A stretch of 8,143 nucleotides of DNA from NCBI GenBank assembly GCA_028714055.1, contig JAQTNB010000044.1, positions 1 through 8,143 of the forward strand. The letters run 5' to 3'. This stretch comes from Candidatus Omnitrophota bacterium (GTDB lineage: Bacteria > Omnitrophota > Gorgyraeia > Gygaellales > Profunditerraquicolaceae). A model generated the notes under the pieces. The model saw nothing but the letters and a program-made list of their open reading frames with translations. It was not told the origin of the DNA and searched no databases. Shown here piece by piece: positions 1-6,587 of this stretch; position 1 is the first letter of the stretch; each line of letters begins with the position of its first letter. The position numbers were made by a program, and so were the translations under genes.

Positions 1-1
1 G

Positions 2-265
2 GTCGCGCGCATCCTTCCCGGTAATACCGACGCCGTGATTTATAAGGCTTCCTGGAAGGTCCCTTCGCTCTTTTGGTTTATCCAGTCCAAGGGCAGAGTG
101 CGTGAGGCGCAGATGTACCATACCCTCAATATGGGTGTAGGCATGGCCCTGGTAGTTGAGCGCGCCGCGGTCAAGGCGATCATGGCACGGTTGGGAGCGC
201 AGAAGTTGAGAAGTTGGGTCATCGGAGAGATCGTCAAAGGGCACAAGCGCGTGGAGATCATATAG
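2..265 (+). CDS. purM: Phosphoribosylformylglycinamidine cyclo-ligase (AIR synthetase), C-terminal part only
   Basis: This is the last 87 codons of PurM, which makes 5-aminoimidazole ribotide (AIR) from formylglycinamidine ribotide with ATP in cytosolic purine synthesis. The frame is open from base 2 and runs to TAG at 263-265. The ATG at base 35 is internal and is not the start. Recognition rests on the family's C-terminal pattern: an RILPGNTDAVI segment matching the N(I/L)PR(V/I)LP region, then W-x-x-P-x-x-F, and a QMYHTLNMGVGM segment matching EMxRTFNxGxGM, followed by a closing IGEI strand. The family usually has EM and TFN; here it is QM and TLN, both mild changes. The gene is followed after 13 bp by an exported hypothetical protein and then purD, so it sits at the head of a purine cluster as far as can be seen. 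The N-terminal ATP-binding half lies outside the window. Confidence 0.93.
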   Translation, partial: VARILPGNTDAVIYKASWKVPSLFWFIQSKGRVREAQMYHTLNMGVGMALVVERAAVKAIMARLGAQKLRSWVIGEIVKGHKRVEII

Positions 266-270
266 GAGGG
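264..270 (+). promoter_or_regulatory. Strong ribosome binding site overlapping the purM stop codon
   Basis: AGGAGGG is an almost perfect Shine-Dalgarno sequence, the strongest in the window, and it overlaps the TAG of purM. There are two in-frame ATGs downstream, at 273 and 279. The first is only 2 nt from the end of the motif, too close for normal initiation. The second is 8 nt away, which is ideal. This decides the start of the next gene in favour of 279. Confidence 0.75.
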
Positions 271-278
271 TAATGCGT

Positions 279-1004
279 ATGCGTAGACCTAAAAACGCCT
301 GTCTTGCCGCCGGGGTAGTGTTTTTCTCACTTGTGCTTATTGCAGGGAACGCTTTTGCCCAGGCCGAGCCGCAGGCTGCGCCAAGCCGGGGAGATTTTAA
401 CGCCCTTATCCAGGAGACGCAAAAGAAATCCGATAAGAGCGGCGAGATGAGCTTTGTTTGGTGGATACCGCTTGAATATTGGGAGTACAGCTTCGCGCAG
501 AATCCTTCGGTAGGGCCGCAGCAGGCAGAGCGGGTGGTCAGCGTCTTTAAGCCCTATACGCTTATCGCGGTCGTTGACGGGACCATGGGCCAGTATGGAG
601 CGGTCACCTATCGCCCCGAGGAAGAGGTAAGAAGGCACGTAAAGCTCAGGGACTCCAAGGGCCTGGACTATTCTCCTCTTGCCGAAGCAGACGTCAGCGT
701 TGAAGCAAAAAGTTTTCTTGCGGCGATGAAACCGGTATTATCAAGCGTCCTGGGGCCGATGGGCCAGAATATGTATTTTTTCCTCTTTCCCGCGCGGGAT
801 AACGGAGGGCAAGAGATATCCAATGCCAAAAAACAGGGGCAGTTGAGCGTATTTTTGGGGGAGAGGGAATTCACCTGGAAGCTCCCGTTATCATCCGTAT
901 TGCCTCCCAAGTCTTGCCCGGTATGCGGGGCAAAGGTGAGCGGCGCCTATAGTTTTTGCCCCTGGGATGGCGCAAAACTGGAAAACTCGGAGCCTGCTTC
1001 ATGA
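279..1004 (+). CDS. Exported protein of unknown function with C-terminal zinc-ribbon-like motif
   Basis: I do not recognise a named family. The 241-residue product (start at 279 chosen from Shine-Dalgarno spacing; the ATG at 273 would add two residues) begins with a classic signal peptide: a basic MRRPK end, a hydrophobic stretch at about residues 8-20, and a likely cleavage after AFA at about residue 25, with no lipobox. The mature part has an aromatic region around the WWIPLEYWE segment, a hydrophobic strand-like YTLIAVVDG segment, and a second hydrophobic patch around MYFFLFPARD. The C-terminus carries CPVCG (C213, C216) and then FCPWDG (C227), a zinc-ribbon pattern in which the fourth cysteine is replaced by Asp230. 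A zinc ribbon on an exported protein is unusual. Its stop overlaps the purD start (ATGA), so it is co-translated with purine genes, but nothing in it suggests a purine enzyme. The location is inferred to be periplasmic or extracytoplasmic. Confidence 0.85.
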   Translation: MRRPKNACLAAGVVFFSLVLIAGNAFAQAEPQAAPSRGDFNALIQETQKKSDKSGEMSFVWWIPLEYWEYSFAQNPSVGPQQAERVVSVFKPYTLIAVVDGTMGQYGAVTYRPEEEVRRHVKLRDSKGLDYSPLAEADVSVEAKSFLAAMKPVLSSVLGPMGQNMYFFLFPARDNGGQEISNAKKQGQLSVFLGEREFTWKLPLSSVLPPKSCPVCGAKVSGAYSFCPWDGAKLENSEPAS

Positions 1005-2278
1005 AGGTATTGGTAGTCGGAAGCGGAGGAAGAGAGCACGCGCTTGTCTGGAAGATCGCGCGATCAAGCCTGGTGGATAAGGTCTTTTGCGCTCCCGGCA
1101 ATGCCGGGATCTCGGCACTCGCAGAGTGTATTCCGGTAAAGGCGGAGGATACCGCGCGCCTTCTTGATTTTGCCCGCAAAGAAAAAATCGACCTTACGGT
1201 CATCGGCCCCGAGCTTCCCCTTTCCAAGGGCATTGTTGATGAATTCCATAACCGCCAATTGAAGGTCTTCGGCCCTACCAGGAAAGCCGCCCAGCTTGAG
1301 GCAAGCAAGGTTTTCGCCAAAGAGCTGATGCGTAAGTATAATATCCCGACAGCGGATTTTAAGGTTTTTGATGCTCCCCGGGCCGCATACGCATATATAG
1401 AGGAAAGGGGCGCCCCCTGTGTAGTCAAGGCAGACGGCTTAGCCGCGGGCAAAGGCGTTATCGTAGCTCAGACAGCCGAAGAAGCCAAACAGGCAGTCAA
1501 GCTCATTATGGAGGAGAAGGCCTTTGGCGATGCCGGCAATAAGGTGATCATCGAAGAGTGCCTTCAGGGGCAGGAGGCCTCGATACTGGTGATCACCGAT
1601 TCAAAGGCGGTCCTGCCTTTGGCTTCAAGCCAGGACCACAAACGTATCTTTGACAATGACGCCGGCCCTAATACCGGAGGGATGGGCGCCTATTCTCCCG
1701 CTCCCGTAGTAACGGAAAGTATTTTTAGCGAGATCATGAGCAAGGTCATCCATAAGACCATAGACGGCCTTGCCAGGGAAGGCATCTCTTATACGGGTGT
1801 TTTATACGCGGGCGTCATGCTTACTTCCGGCGGCCCCAAAGTCCTGGAATTCAACGTGCGTTTTGGCGACCCGGAGACCGAGGCGATCATCCCGCGTTTA
1901 AAATCAGACCTGCTGGAAGTGATGCTTGCCGCAACAGAAGGAAGGCTCGACCGGATCGCAAAGGGCGGGGGTTTAAGCTGGGAAAACCGTTCGTGCGTCT
2001 GCGTTGTGCTTGCCTCGGGAGGTTACCCCGGCCCCTATGAAACGGGCAAAGAGATATCCGGGCTGGATGAGGCAGGCGCATTGAAGGATATCGTTGTTTT
2101 TCATGCCGGCACCACTAAAAAAGCATCCGCCTGCCTGACTGCCGGCGGCAGGGTCCTGGCGGTTTGCGGGCTGGGAAACGGCATCCCCGACACGATAGAT
2201 AAGACGTATCGCGCGGTTGAAAAGATAGATTTTGAAGGGATGCACTACCGGAAGGATATTGCAGCAAAAGCGATATGA
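1001..2278 (+). CDS. purD: Phosphoribosylamine--glycine ligase (GAR synthetase)
   Basis: PurD joins 5-phosphoribosylamine to glycine with ATP, the second step of de novo purine synthesis. The product has 425 residues, the normal bacterial length. Visible family motifs in order are the N-terminal VLVVGSGGREHAL segment (PRA-binding domain), the ATP-grasp loop ADGLAAGKG (residues 144-152), the signature around QDHKR (211-215) running into NTGGMGAYSPAP (to residue 235), and EFNVRFGDPETE (283-294) with E283 and N285 as the expected metal ligands. The frame is open upstream to 956, but conservation starts at the ATG at 1001, which overlaps the previous stop as ATGA and has GGAG at 989-992, 8 nt upstream. 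The extra 15 residues of the longer frame are therefore not used. All key motifs look intact. The glycine substrate can be supplied by GlyA, encoded downstream. Confidence 0.97.
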   Translation: MKVLVVGSGGREHALVWKIARSSLVDKVFCAPGNAGISALAECIPVKAEDTARLLDFARKEKIDLTVIGPELPLSKGIVDEFHNRQLKVFGPTRKAAQLEASKVFAKELMRKYNIPTADFKVFDAPRAAYAYIEERGAPCVVKADGLAAGKGVIVAQTAEEAKQAVKLIMEEKAFGDAGNKVIIEECLQGQEASILVITDSKAVLPLASSQDHKRIFDNDAGPNTGGMGAYSPAPVVTESIFSEIMSKVIHKTIDGLAREGISYTGVLYAGVMLTSGGPKVLEFNVRFGDPETEAIIPRLKSDLLEVMLAATEGRLDRIAKGGGLSWENRSCVCVVLASGGYPGPYETGKEISGLDEAGALKDIVVFHAGTTKKASACLTAGGRVLAVCGLGNGIPDTIDKTYRAVEKIDFEGMHYRKDIAAKAI

Positions 2279-2304
2279 AGCATTAACCGAAACGAGGTGC
2301 GCTT

Positions 2305-2790
2305 ATGGGCAGCAGGATACGCATAATCATGGGAAGCCAGTCGGATCTGGAAACCGTCGATGAGGCGATCAAAGTGCTTAAGGAATTCAAGGAGCCTTTT
2401 GAGGCGAGGGTTTTGTCGGCTCATCGCACGCCCAAAGACCTTATTGCTTATATCCGCTCGGCAGAAAACTCCGGCGCGAAGGTCTTTATTGCCGCGGCAG
2501 GCGGAGCAGCGGCCTTGGCTGGGGTAGTTGCCGCTCATACCTGCCTTCCGGTGATCGGTATCCCTATTGAAACCAAAAGCCTCAAAGGCCTGGATTCGCT
2601 TTTATCTACCGTGCAGATGCCGCCCGGCATCCCGGTTGCAACGATGGGCATAGGAAAGGCAGGCGCTAAGAACGCGGCACTCTGCGCGCTTTCCATCCTC
2701 GGGGCAAGCGACGTCAGGTTGCGTTCCCGGATAGCGGTTTTTAGAAAGAGCAACGCGGCTAAAATCAGGAAGATAAGGCTCAAGGTATGA
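2305..2790 (+). CDS. purE: 5-(carboxyamino)imidazole ribonucleotide mutase / AIR carboxylase family protein
   Basis: PurE produces 4-carboxy-AIR (CAIR), either from N5-CAIR (class I, with PurK) or from AIR and CO2 (class II). The 161 residues match the family's length. Visible motifs are IIMGSQSD (residues 7-14), the SAHRTP loop with catalytic His40, an AGGAAALAGV loop (65-74), and GLDSLLSTVQMPPGIPV further on. The last motif and the GG of the loop are class I-like. The loop normally reads GGAAHLPG in class I; here the histidine equivalent to E. coli His75 is Ala70, and the following proline is Ala72. No purK is visible in the window, though it could lie elsewhere. GAGGTG at 2294-2299, 5 nt before the ATG, is a good ribosome binding site. 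The gap from purD is 26 bp and the stop overlaps the next gene as ATGA. Family membership is near certain; the class is not. Confidence 0.95.
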   Translation: MGSRIRIIMGSQSDLETVDEAIKVLKEFKEPFEARVLSAHRTPKDLIAYIRSAENSGAKVFIAAAGGAAALAGVVAAHTCLPVIGIPIETKSLKGLDSLLSTVQMPPGIPVATMGIGKAGAKNAALCALSILGASDVRLRSRIAVFRKSNAAKIRKIRLKV

Positions 2791-3857
2791 AGGCAGCAGA
2801 GGCCGTTACAATCGACCCTTTGCATCCGTCGGAACCCCTCCTGAAGCGCGCGGCAGACCTCATCGCCCGGGGAGGATTAGTGATAATCCCTACCGAGACG
2901 GTGTACGGGATCGCCGCCAATATGCGGGATCCCGGGGCGGTCAAGAGGCTCTCCGCGATAAAGATGAGGCCGCCTGATAAGCCTTTTTCCCTGCATATAA
3001 GCCGCAAAGAAGAGGTGGAGGAATTTGCCAGGGACATACCGGTAGCTGCCTATAAACTGATCGATCGTTTTTGGCCGGGGCCGCTTACCGTTATTTTGCC
3101 CTCCAAAGAGGGCGGCACCATAGGCATGCGTATGCCTGACCATGAAGTCGCCCTGAGGATCATCTCGATGGCCGGAGTGCCGGTTGTATGCCCCTCGGCG
3201 AATGTCTCCGGAGCGCCTGCGCCGGTTGCCTGCGCCCAGGCGCTTGCGGGCGTGGGCAGCGCCGTGGACCTGGCTGTTGACAGCGGGAAGGCTAAGCTGG
3301 GATTGGAATCATCCGTGGTGGATTTAGCGCGCGAGGGGGACTTGCGTTTTGTCAGGGAAGGCGCTATACGCAGGGAAGATATCGAGCGTGTTGCCCGGAC
3401 CAAACAGGTGATCTTTATCTGCACGGGGAATTCCTGCCGTTCGGTCATGGCAAAAGGAATCCTTGAAAAGAAGCTCAAAGACGCGGGCAGGAAGGATGTG
3501 GAGGTTTCATCCGCGGGGGTGATGCTTTCTTCAGGATTCGGCGCAACCGAGGAAACCAAGCGTATCATGCGGCAGGAAGGGGTGGATGTTTCCCATCATC
3601 AGTCCCAAAGGGTCACGCCGGAGATGCTCAAAAAATCCGACCTGATATTGGTGATGGAGCGCGTCCATGAAGAGCGGGTCTTGCAGATGGTCCCGGAGGT
3701 GAAAAAGAGAGTGTTTTTGCTCAAGGAATTTGCTAAAATAAATAACCGCACCAACGATATGGACATAGCCGACCCTATCGGCAGGCCGCTTGAATTTTAC
3801 CAGGAGACCTACGAGACGATCAGGGAGGCAGTTGACAGAGTAACGGAGATATTATGA
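2787..3857 (+). CDS. Fusion: threonylcarbamoyl-AMP synthase (YrdC/TsaC/Sua5 domain) + low-molecular-weight protein phosphatase (YwlE-like)
   Basis: One uninterrupted 356-residue frame carries two domains. Residues about 15-205 are a YrdC/TsaC domain, which makes threonylcarbamoyl-AMP from threonine, bicarbonate and ATP for t6A37 of tRNA. It shows IPTETVYG (34-41), IKMRPPDKP (58-66), WPGP (96-99) and CPSANVSG (135-142), all typical nucleotide/substrate-binding motifs. Residues about 208-356 are a low-molecular-weight phosphatase: the P-loop is CTGNSCR (Cys212 nucleophile, Arg218), SAGV follows, and the general-acid loop is DPIG with Asp329, then a YwlE-like EFYQETYETI helix. The phosphatase half has no cysteines outside the P-loop, arguing against a thioredoxin-coupled arsenate reductase. 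The start overlaps the purE stop (ATGA); AAGG at 2775-2778 may serve as ribosome binding site. In Bacillus the two activities are separate neighbours, ywlC and ywlE, upstream of rpiB. Substrate of the phosphatase half is unknown. Confidence 0.93.
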   Translation: MKAAEAVTIDPLHPSEPLLKRAADLIARGGLVIIPTETVYGIAANMRDPGAVKRLSAIKMRPPDKPFSLHISRKEEVEEFARDIPVAAYKLIDRFWPGPLTVILPSKEGGTIGMRMPDHEVALRIISMAGVPVVCPSANVSGAPAPVACAQALAGVGSAVDLAVDSGKAKLGLESSVVDLAREGDLRFVREGAIRREDIERVARTKQVIFICTGNSCRSVMAKGILEKKLKDAGRKDVEVSSAGVMLSSGFGATEETKRIMRQEGVDVSHHQSQRVTPEMLKKSDLILVMERVHEERVLQMVPEVKKRVFLLKEFAKINNRTNDMDIADPIGRPLEFYQETYETIREAVDRVTEIL

Positions 3858-4309
3858 AAGGAAAATTGATCTTTCTCGCCGCCGACCACGGAGGCTTCGC
3901 GCTTAAAGAAAAACTCAAGGCCTACCTGCTCGGCAGGGGTTATAACGTCAAGGACCTGGGGGCGCATTCGGCCGAACGCTGCGATTACCCGGTGTTTGCC
4001 TTTGCGCTGGCGCGGCAAGTCGCGCGCACAAAGGCAGGCCGCGGGATACTGATCTGCAAGAGCGGCATCGGCAATTCTATCGTCGCAAACAGGGTCAGGG
4101 GGGTAAGGGCGGCGCTTTGCTATAACGCAAAAGCGGCGCGCCTTTCGCGCGAACATAACGACAGTAACGTATTGGTCCTGGGGTCTCTCTTCGTGAACGA
4201 GAAGCTCGCCCGCAGGATCGCCGGCATATGGCTCAACAGCGAATTTCAGGCCGGCAGGCACAGCCGCAGGCTGTCCTTGATACGCAAATTGGAAAAGCAG
4301 ATCCGATGA
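3854..4309 (+). CDS. rpiB: Ribose-5-phosphate isomerase B (RpiB/LacAB family)
   Basis: RpiB interconverts ribulose 5-phosphate and ribose 5-phosphate in the cytosol, feeding PRPP and so purine synthesis. The 151-residue length is typical. Motifs seen are AADHGGFALKEKL at the N-terminus (D11, H12), DYPVFA, the active-site segment GILICKSGIGNSIVANRV with catalytic Cys68, RAALCYN, SREHNDSNVLVLGS with His101 (equivalent to E. coli His99), and the C-terminal AGRHSRR. The loop after Cys68 reads CKSGIG where most members read CGTGIG or CGSGIG, so Lys69 stands in for a glycine. The start is the ATGA overlap with the phosphatase fusion, with GGAG at 3845-3848. Members of the same fold include galactose-6-phosphate isomerases LacA/LacB, but the catalytic Cys and the housekeeping context favour RpiB. 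Confidence 0.92.
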   Translation: MKGKLIFLAADHGGFALKEKLKAYLLGRGYNVKDLGAHSAERCDYPVFAFALARQVARTKAGRGILICKSGIGNSIVANRVRGVRAALCYNAKAARLSREHNDSNVLVLGSLFVNEKLARRIAGIWLNSEFQAGRHSRRLSLIRKLEKQIR

Positions 4310-5565
4310 CCATGATGAACCATATCAAGAAAACAGACGCGCGGGTCTATAAGCTGATCAAGCAGGAGATCGGGCGCCAGGAAGACAACCTTGAGCTTAT
4401 CGCTTCCGAGAACTTCGCGTCTTTGGCGGTGCTTGAAGCGCAAGGAAGTGTTTTGACCAACAAATATGCCGAAGGTTATCCGCATCACCGCTGGTACGGG
4501 GGCTGCGATAACGTGGATGAGATCGAGACCCTGGCGGTGGAGAGGGCAAAGAAACTTTTCGGCGCGGAACACGCCAATGTCCAGGCGCATTCCGGTTCGC
4601 AGGCGAATATGGCGGTTTATTTTACCGCCATCGAGCCGGGCGACACGGTGCTGGCCATGGACCTTGCCTGCGGAGGGCACCTGACGCACGGGCACCCGCA
4701 CAATTTTTCCGGCAAGTTCTATAAGATCGTGACCTACGGCGTGGACCGCGACACGGAGCAGCTTGATTACGCGCGGATCAGCGAGCTGGCTTTGGAGTAT
4801 AAACCCCGCATGATCCTTGCCGGCGCTTCGGCATACCCCCGCATCATAGATTTCAAGCGTTTCCGCGAGATCGCCGACAGCGTCGGGGCATACCTGTTCG
4901 TGGATATGGCGCATATCGCAGGGCTGGTAGCTGCCGGGGTCCATCCTTCTCCGGTTCCCTATGCGGAGTTTGTTTCTTCAACCACGCATAAGACGTTAAA
5001 GGGGCCGCGGGGAGGGTTCGTGCTTTGCAGGAAAGGATTTGCCAGGAAGCTCGATACCCAGGTCTTTCCCGGGATCCAGGGAGGGCCGCTGATGCATATT
5101 ATCGCCGCCAAAGCCGTGGCATTCCGGGAGGCAATGACCCCCGGCTTTGCCAGGTATCAGCGCCAGATCGTCAAGAACGCTACGGTCCTCGCGCAAAGCC
5201 TGGCTTCAATGGGTTTTCGCATCGTTTCCGGAGGCACCGATAACCACCTGATGCTTGTGGACCTGACCGCCAAAGGGATCAGCGGCCAGGAGGCCTCCCT
5301 TATCCTTGAACAGGCCAGCATTACGGTGAACAAGAACCTGATACCTTTTGATACCAAGGGCCCTGCCACGACCAGCGGCATACGCCTGGGCACGGCTGCC
5401 GTTACCTCACGGGGCATGAAAGAACCGCAGATGCGCGCGATCGCCGGATTCATCAACGACGCGGTCGATGCCGCGGGTTCTCCGGATACGCTTAACAAGA
5501 TCCGCGCGAAGGTGCTTAAACTCGCCAGGGAATTCCCGCTGTATCCCGAGCTGAAGAGGGCTTAA
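4306..5565 (+). CDS. glyA: Serine hydroxymethyltransferase
   Basis: GlyA is a PLP enzyme converting serine and tetrahydrofolate to glycine and 5,10-methylene-tetrahydrofolate. With the ATGA-overlap start at 4306 the product has 419 residues, and numbering then coincides with E. coli, placing the PLP lysine at Lys229 in the STTHKTLKGPRGG segment. The frame is open to 4228, but the extra 26 residues lie inside rpiB and do not resemble the family. Other motifs are ELIASENF, TNKYAEGYP, the AHSGSQAN loop, GGHLTHG, VDMAHIAGLVAAG, SGGTDNHLMLVDL and the C-terminal TTSGIRLGTAAVTSRG. Tyr55 and Tyr65 are kept. The intervening segment reads HHRWYGG rather than the usual GKRYYGG, a mild variant. The ribosome binding site is weak, so translation is probably coupled to rpiB. 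Products serve PurD (glycine), purine formylation and thymidylate synthesis. Confidence 0.97.
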   Translation: MTMMNHIKKTDARVYKLIKQEIGRQEDNLELIASENFASLAVLEAQGSVLTNKYAEGYPHHRWYGGCDNVDEIETLAVERAKKLFGAEHANVQAHSGSQANMAVYFTAIEPGDTVLAMDLACGGHLTHGHPHNFSGKFYKIVTYGVDRDTEQLDYARISELALEYKPRMILAGASAYPRIIDFKRFREIADSVGAYLFVDMAHIAGLVAAGVHPSPVPYAEFVSSTTHKTLKGPRGGFVLCRKGFARKLDTQVFPGIQGGPLMHIIAAKAVAFREAMTPGFARYQRQIVKNATVLAQSLASMGFRIVSGGTDNHLMLVDLTAKGISGQEASLILEQASITVNKNLIPFDTKGPATTSGIRLGTAAVTSRGMKEPQMRAIAGFINDAVDAAGSPDTLNKIRAKVLKLAREFPLYPELKRA

Positions 5566-5569
5566 AAGA

Positions 5570-6049
5570 ATGAAGAAAAAAACTGTTGCTCACGCGCGGC
5601 CGGGATGGGATGAATATTTCCTGGAAGTCGCGCACCTGGTCGCCAAGCGCGCAACGTGCCTCAGGCGCCGGGTGGGCTCGGTCCTGGTCAAGGATAAAAA
5701 GATCCTTGCCACCGGCTACAACGGCGCTCCGTCGGGGCTTAAACATTGCAGCGATACCGGCTGCCTCCGGGAGAAGTTGAAGATCCCCTCAGGCCAGCGC
5801 CACGAACTCTGCAGGGGGCTGCACGCGGAGCAAAACGTTTTGCTCCAGGCCGCGCTCTACGGCACCAGCACCAAGAACAGCACCCTCTATATCACCAACC
5901 AGCCATGCGTCATCTGCGCCAAGATGCTGATCAATGCCGGCATCAGCGAGATTGTTATCTCTGACGGCTATCCGGATACGATGGCGATGGATTTCCTGCG
6001 CAAGGCAAAGATCAAGGTCCGGGCGGTCAAACCCAGGCACTCCACGTAA
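5570..6049 (+). CDS. dCMP deaminase (ComEB type)
   Basis: The product deaminates dCMP to dUMP, the precursor for thymidylate synthase. The 159-residue protein shows the deoxycytidylate deaminase pattern throughout: RPGWDEYFLEVA near the N-terminus, RRRVGSVLVKD, ATGYNGAPSGLKHC, then GCLRE and IPSGQRHELCRGLHAEQN. The catalytic zinc site is His85 with Glu87 as the proton shuttle, plus Cys113 and Cys116 in the PCVIC motif. Cys60, Cys65, His78 and Cys81 are placed as expected for the second, structural zinc site known in some family members. The gene follows glyA by 4 bp, with a ribosome binding site (GAAGAGGG, 5553-5560) inside the glyA end, and precedes nrdR by 2 bp. The pairing with glyA makes sense because methylene-tetrahydrofolate is the other thymidylate substrate. 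In Bacillus the homologue is named comEB after its operon; no competence genes are seen here. Confidence 0.95.
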   Translation: MKKKTVAHARPGWDEYFLEVAHLVAKRATCLRRRVGSVLVKDKKILATGYNGAPSGLKHCSDTGCLREKLKIPSGQRHELCRGLHAEQNVLLQAALYGTSTKNSTLYITNQPCVICAKMLINAGISEIVISDGYPDTMAMDFLRKAKIKVRAVKPRHST

Positions 6050-6051
6050 AA

Positions 6052-6564
6052 ATGCGTTGCCCCCATTGCGGCCATAAGGAAGACAGGGTCGTCGATTCCC
6101 GCGCTACCCAGGAGGAGTCCGCGATCCGCCGCAGGCGCGAATGCCTGAAGTGCGGGAAACGGTTTACGACCTACGAATACGTGGAAGAGATCTCGCTTCT
6201 GGTGATCAAGAAGGACGGAAGGCGTGAGCCCTTTGACCGCAAAAAAATACTCTCCGGAGTGGTCAGGGCCTGCGAGAAGCGGCCGATCGGCATGGAGAAG
6301 ATAGAGGATATCGTCACGCAGGTCGAGCGGGCGGTCCAGAAGAAATCCGACCGCGAGATCCCCTCTTCCCGCATAGGCGAGATGGTCATGGAAAGGCTCA
6401 AAGATGCCGACGATGTCGCGTATGTGCGTTTTGCTTCGGTGTACCGGCAGTTCAAGGACGTGGGCCAATTTATGCTTGAGCTTAAGGATATCCTGGGCAA
6501 GGAAAAAGGCCAGCAGGGAAAGCCCGCCGGCCGCATAACAAGGCCGGGAACGCGCGGCAGATAG
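6052..6564 (+). CDS. nrdR: Transcriptional regulator NrdR
   Basis: NrdR is a zinc-ribbon/ATP-cone repressor that binds NrdR boxes upstream of ribonucleotide reductase genes when loaded with ATP/dATP. The 170-residue product starts with CPHC (C3, C6) and closes the ribbon with CLKC (C31, C34), with the conserved VDSRATQEE and IRRRREC segments between. The ATP-cone follows from about residue 49 (VIKKDGRREPFDRKKI) to about 140, including VAYVRFASVYRQF. The last 20 or so residues form a basic, Gly/Pro-rich tail that is longer than usual and probably disordered. It starts 2 bp after the deaminase stop with no clear ribosome binding site, so translation is likely coupled. I looked for a tandem NrdR-box pair nearby and did not see one; the ribonucleotide reductase genes are not in this window. 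Confidence 0.96.
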   Translation: MRCPHCGHKEDRVVDSRATQEESAIRRRRECLKCGKRFTTYEYVEEISLLVIKKDGRREPFDRKKILSGVVRACEKRPIGMEKIEDIVTQVERAVQKKSDREIPSSRIGEMVMERLKDADDVAYVRFASVYRQFKDVGQFMLELKDILGKEKGQQGKPAGRITRPGTRGR

Positions 6565-6587
6565 GCAAAGAGAGGATACAGCAGGCT

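Noticed and set aside
956..1000. Longer N-terminus for purD starting at 956
   Set aside because: It would overlap the zinc-ribbon coding region, lacks family similarity, and the ATG at 1001 has the ribosome binding site and the ATGA overlap.
1094..1109. Perfect GC-rich inverted repeat (CCCGGC-AAT-GCCGGG) that could look like a terminator stem
   Set aside because: It encodes the conserved APGNAG segment of PurD near its N-terminus and has no following T-run, so it is coding sequence rather than a terminator.
871..1452. 193-codon open frame on the - strand opposite purD
   Set aside because: Antisense to clearly conserved purD and the zinc-ribbon coding region; low-complexity Ser/Arg/Ala-rich product with no family signature.
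3387..3857. Possible thioredoxin-type arsenate reductase, from the CTGNSCRS loop
   Set aside because: The domain has no cysteines beyond the P-loop pair, so the redox relay of ArsC is absent, and the DPIG/C-terminal helix matches YwlE-like phosphatases better.
4246..4944. 232-codon open frame on the - strand opposite glyA
   Set aside because: It lies wholly antisense to a well-conserved glyA (and the end of rpiB), has no recognisable motifs, and is explained by high G+C and codon bias.
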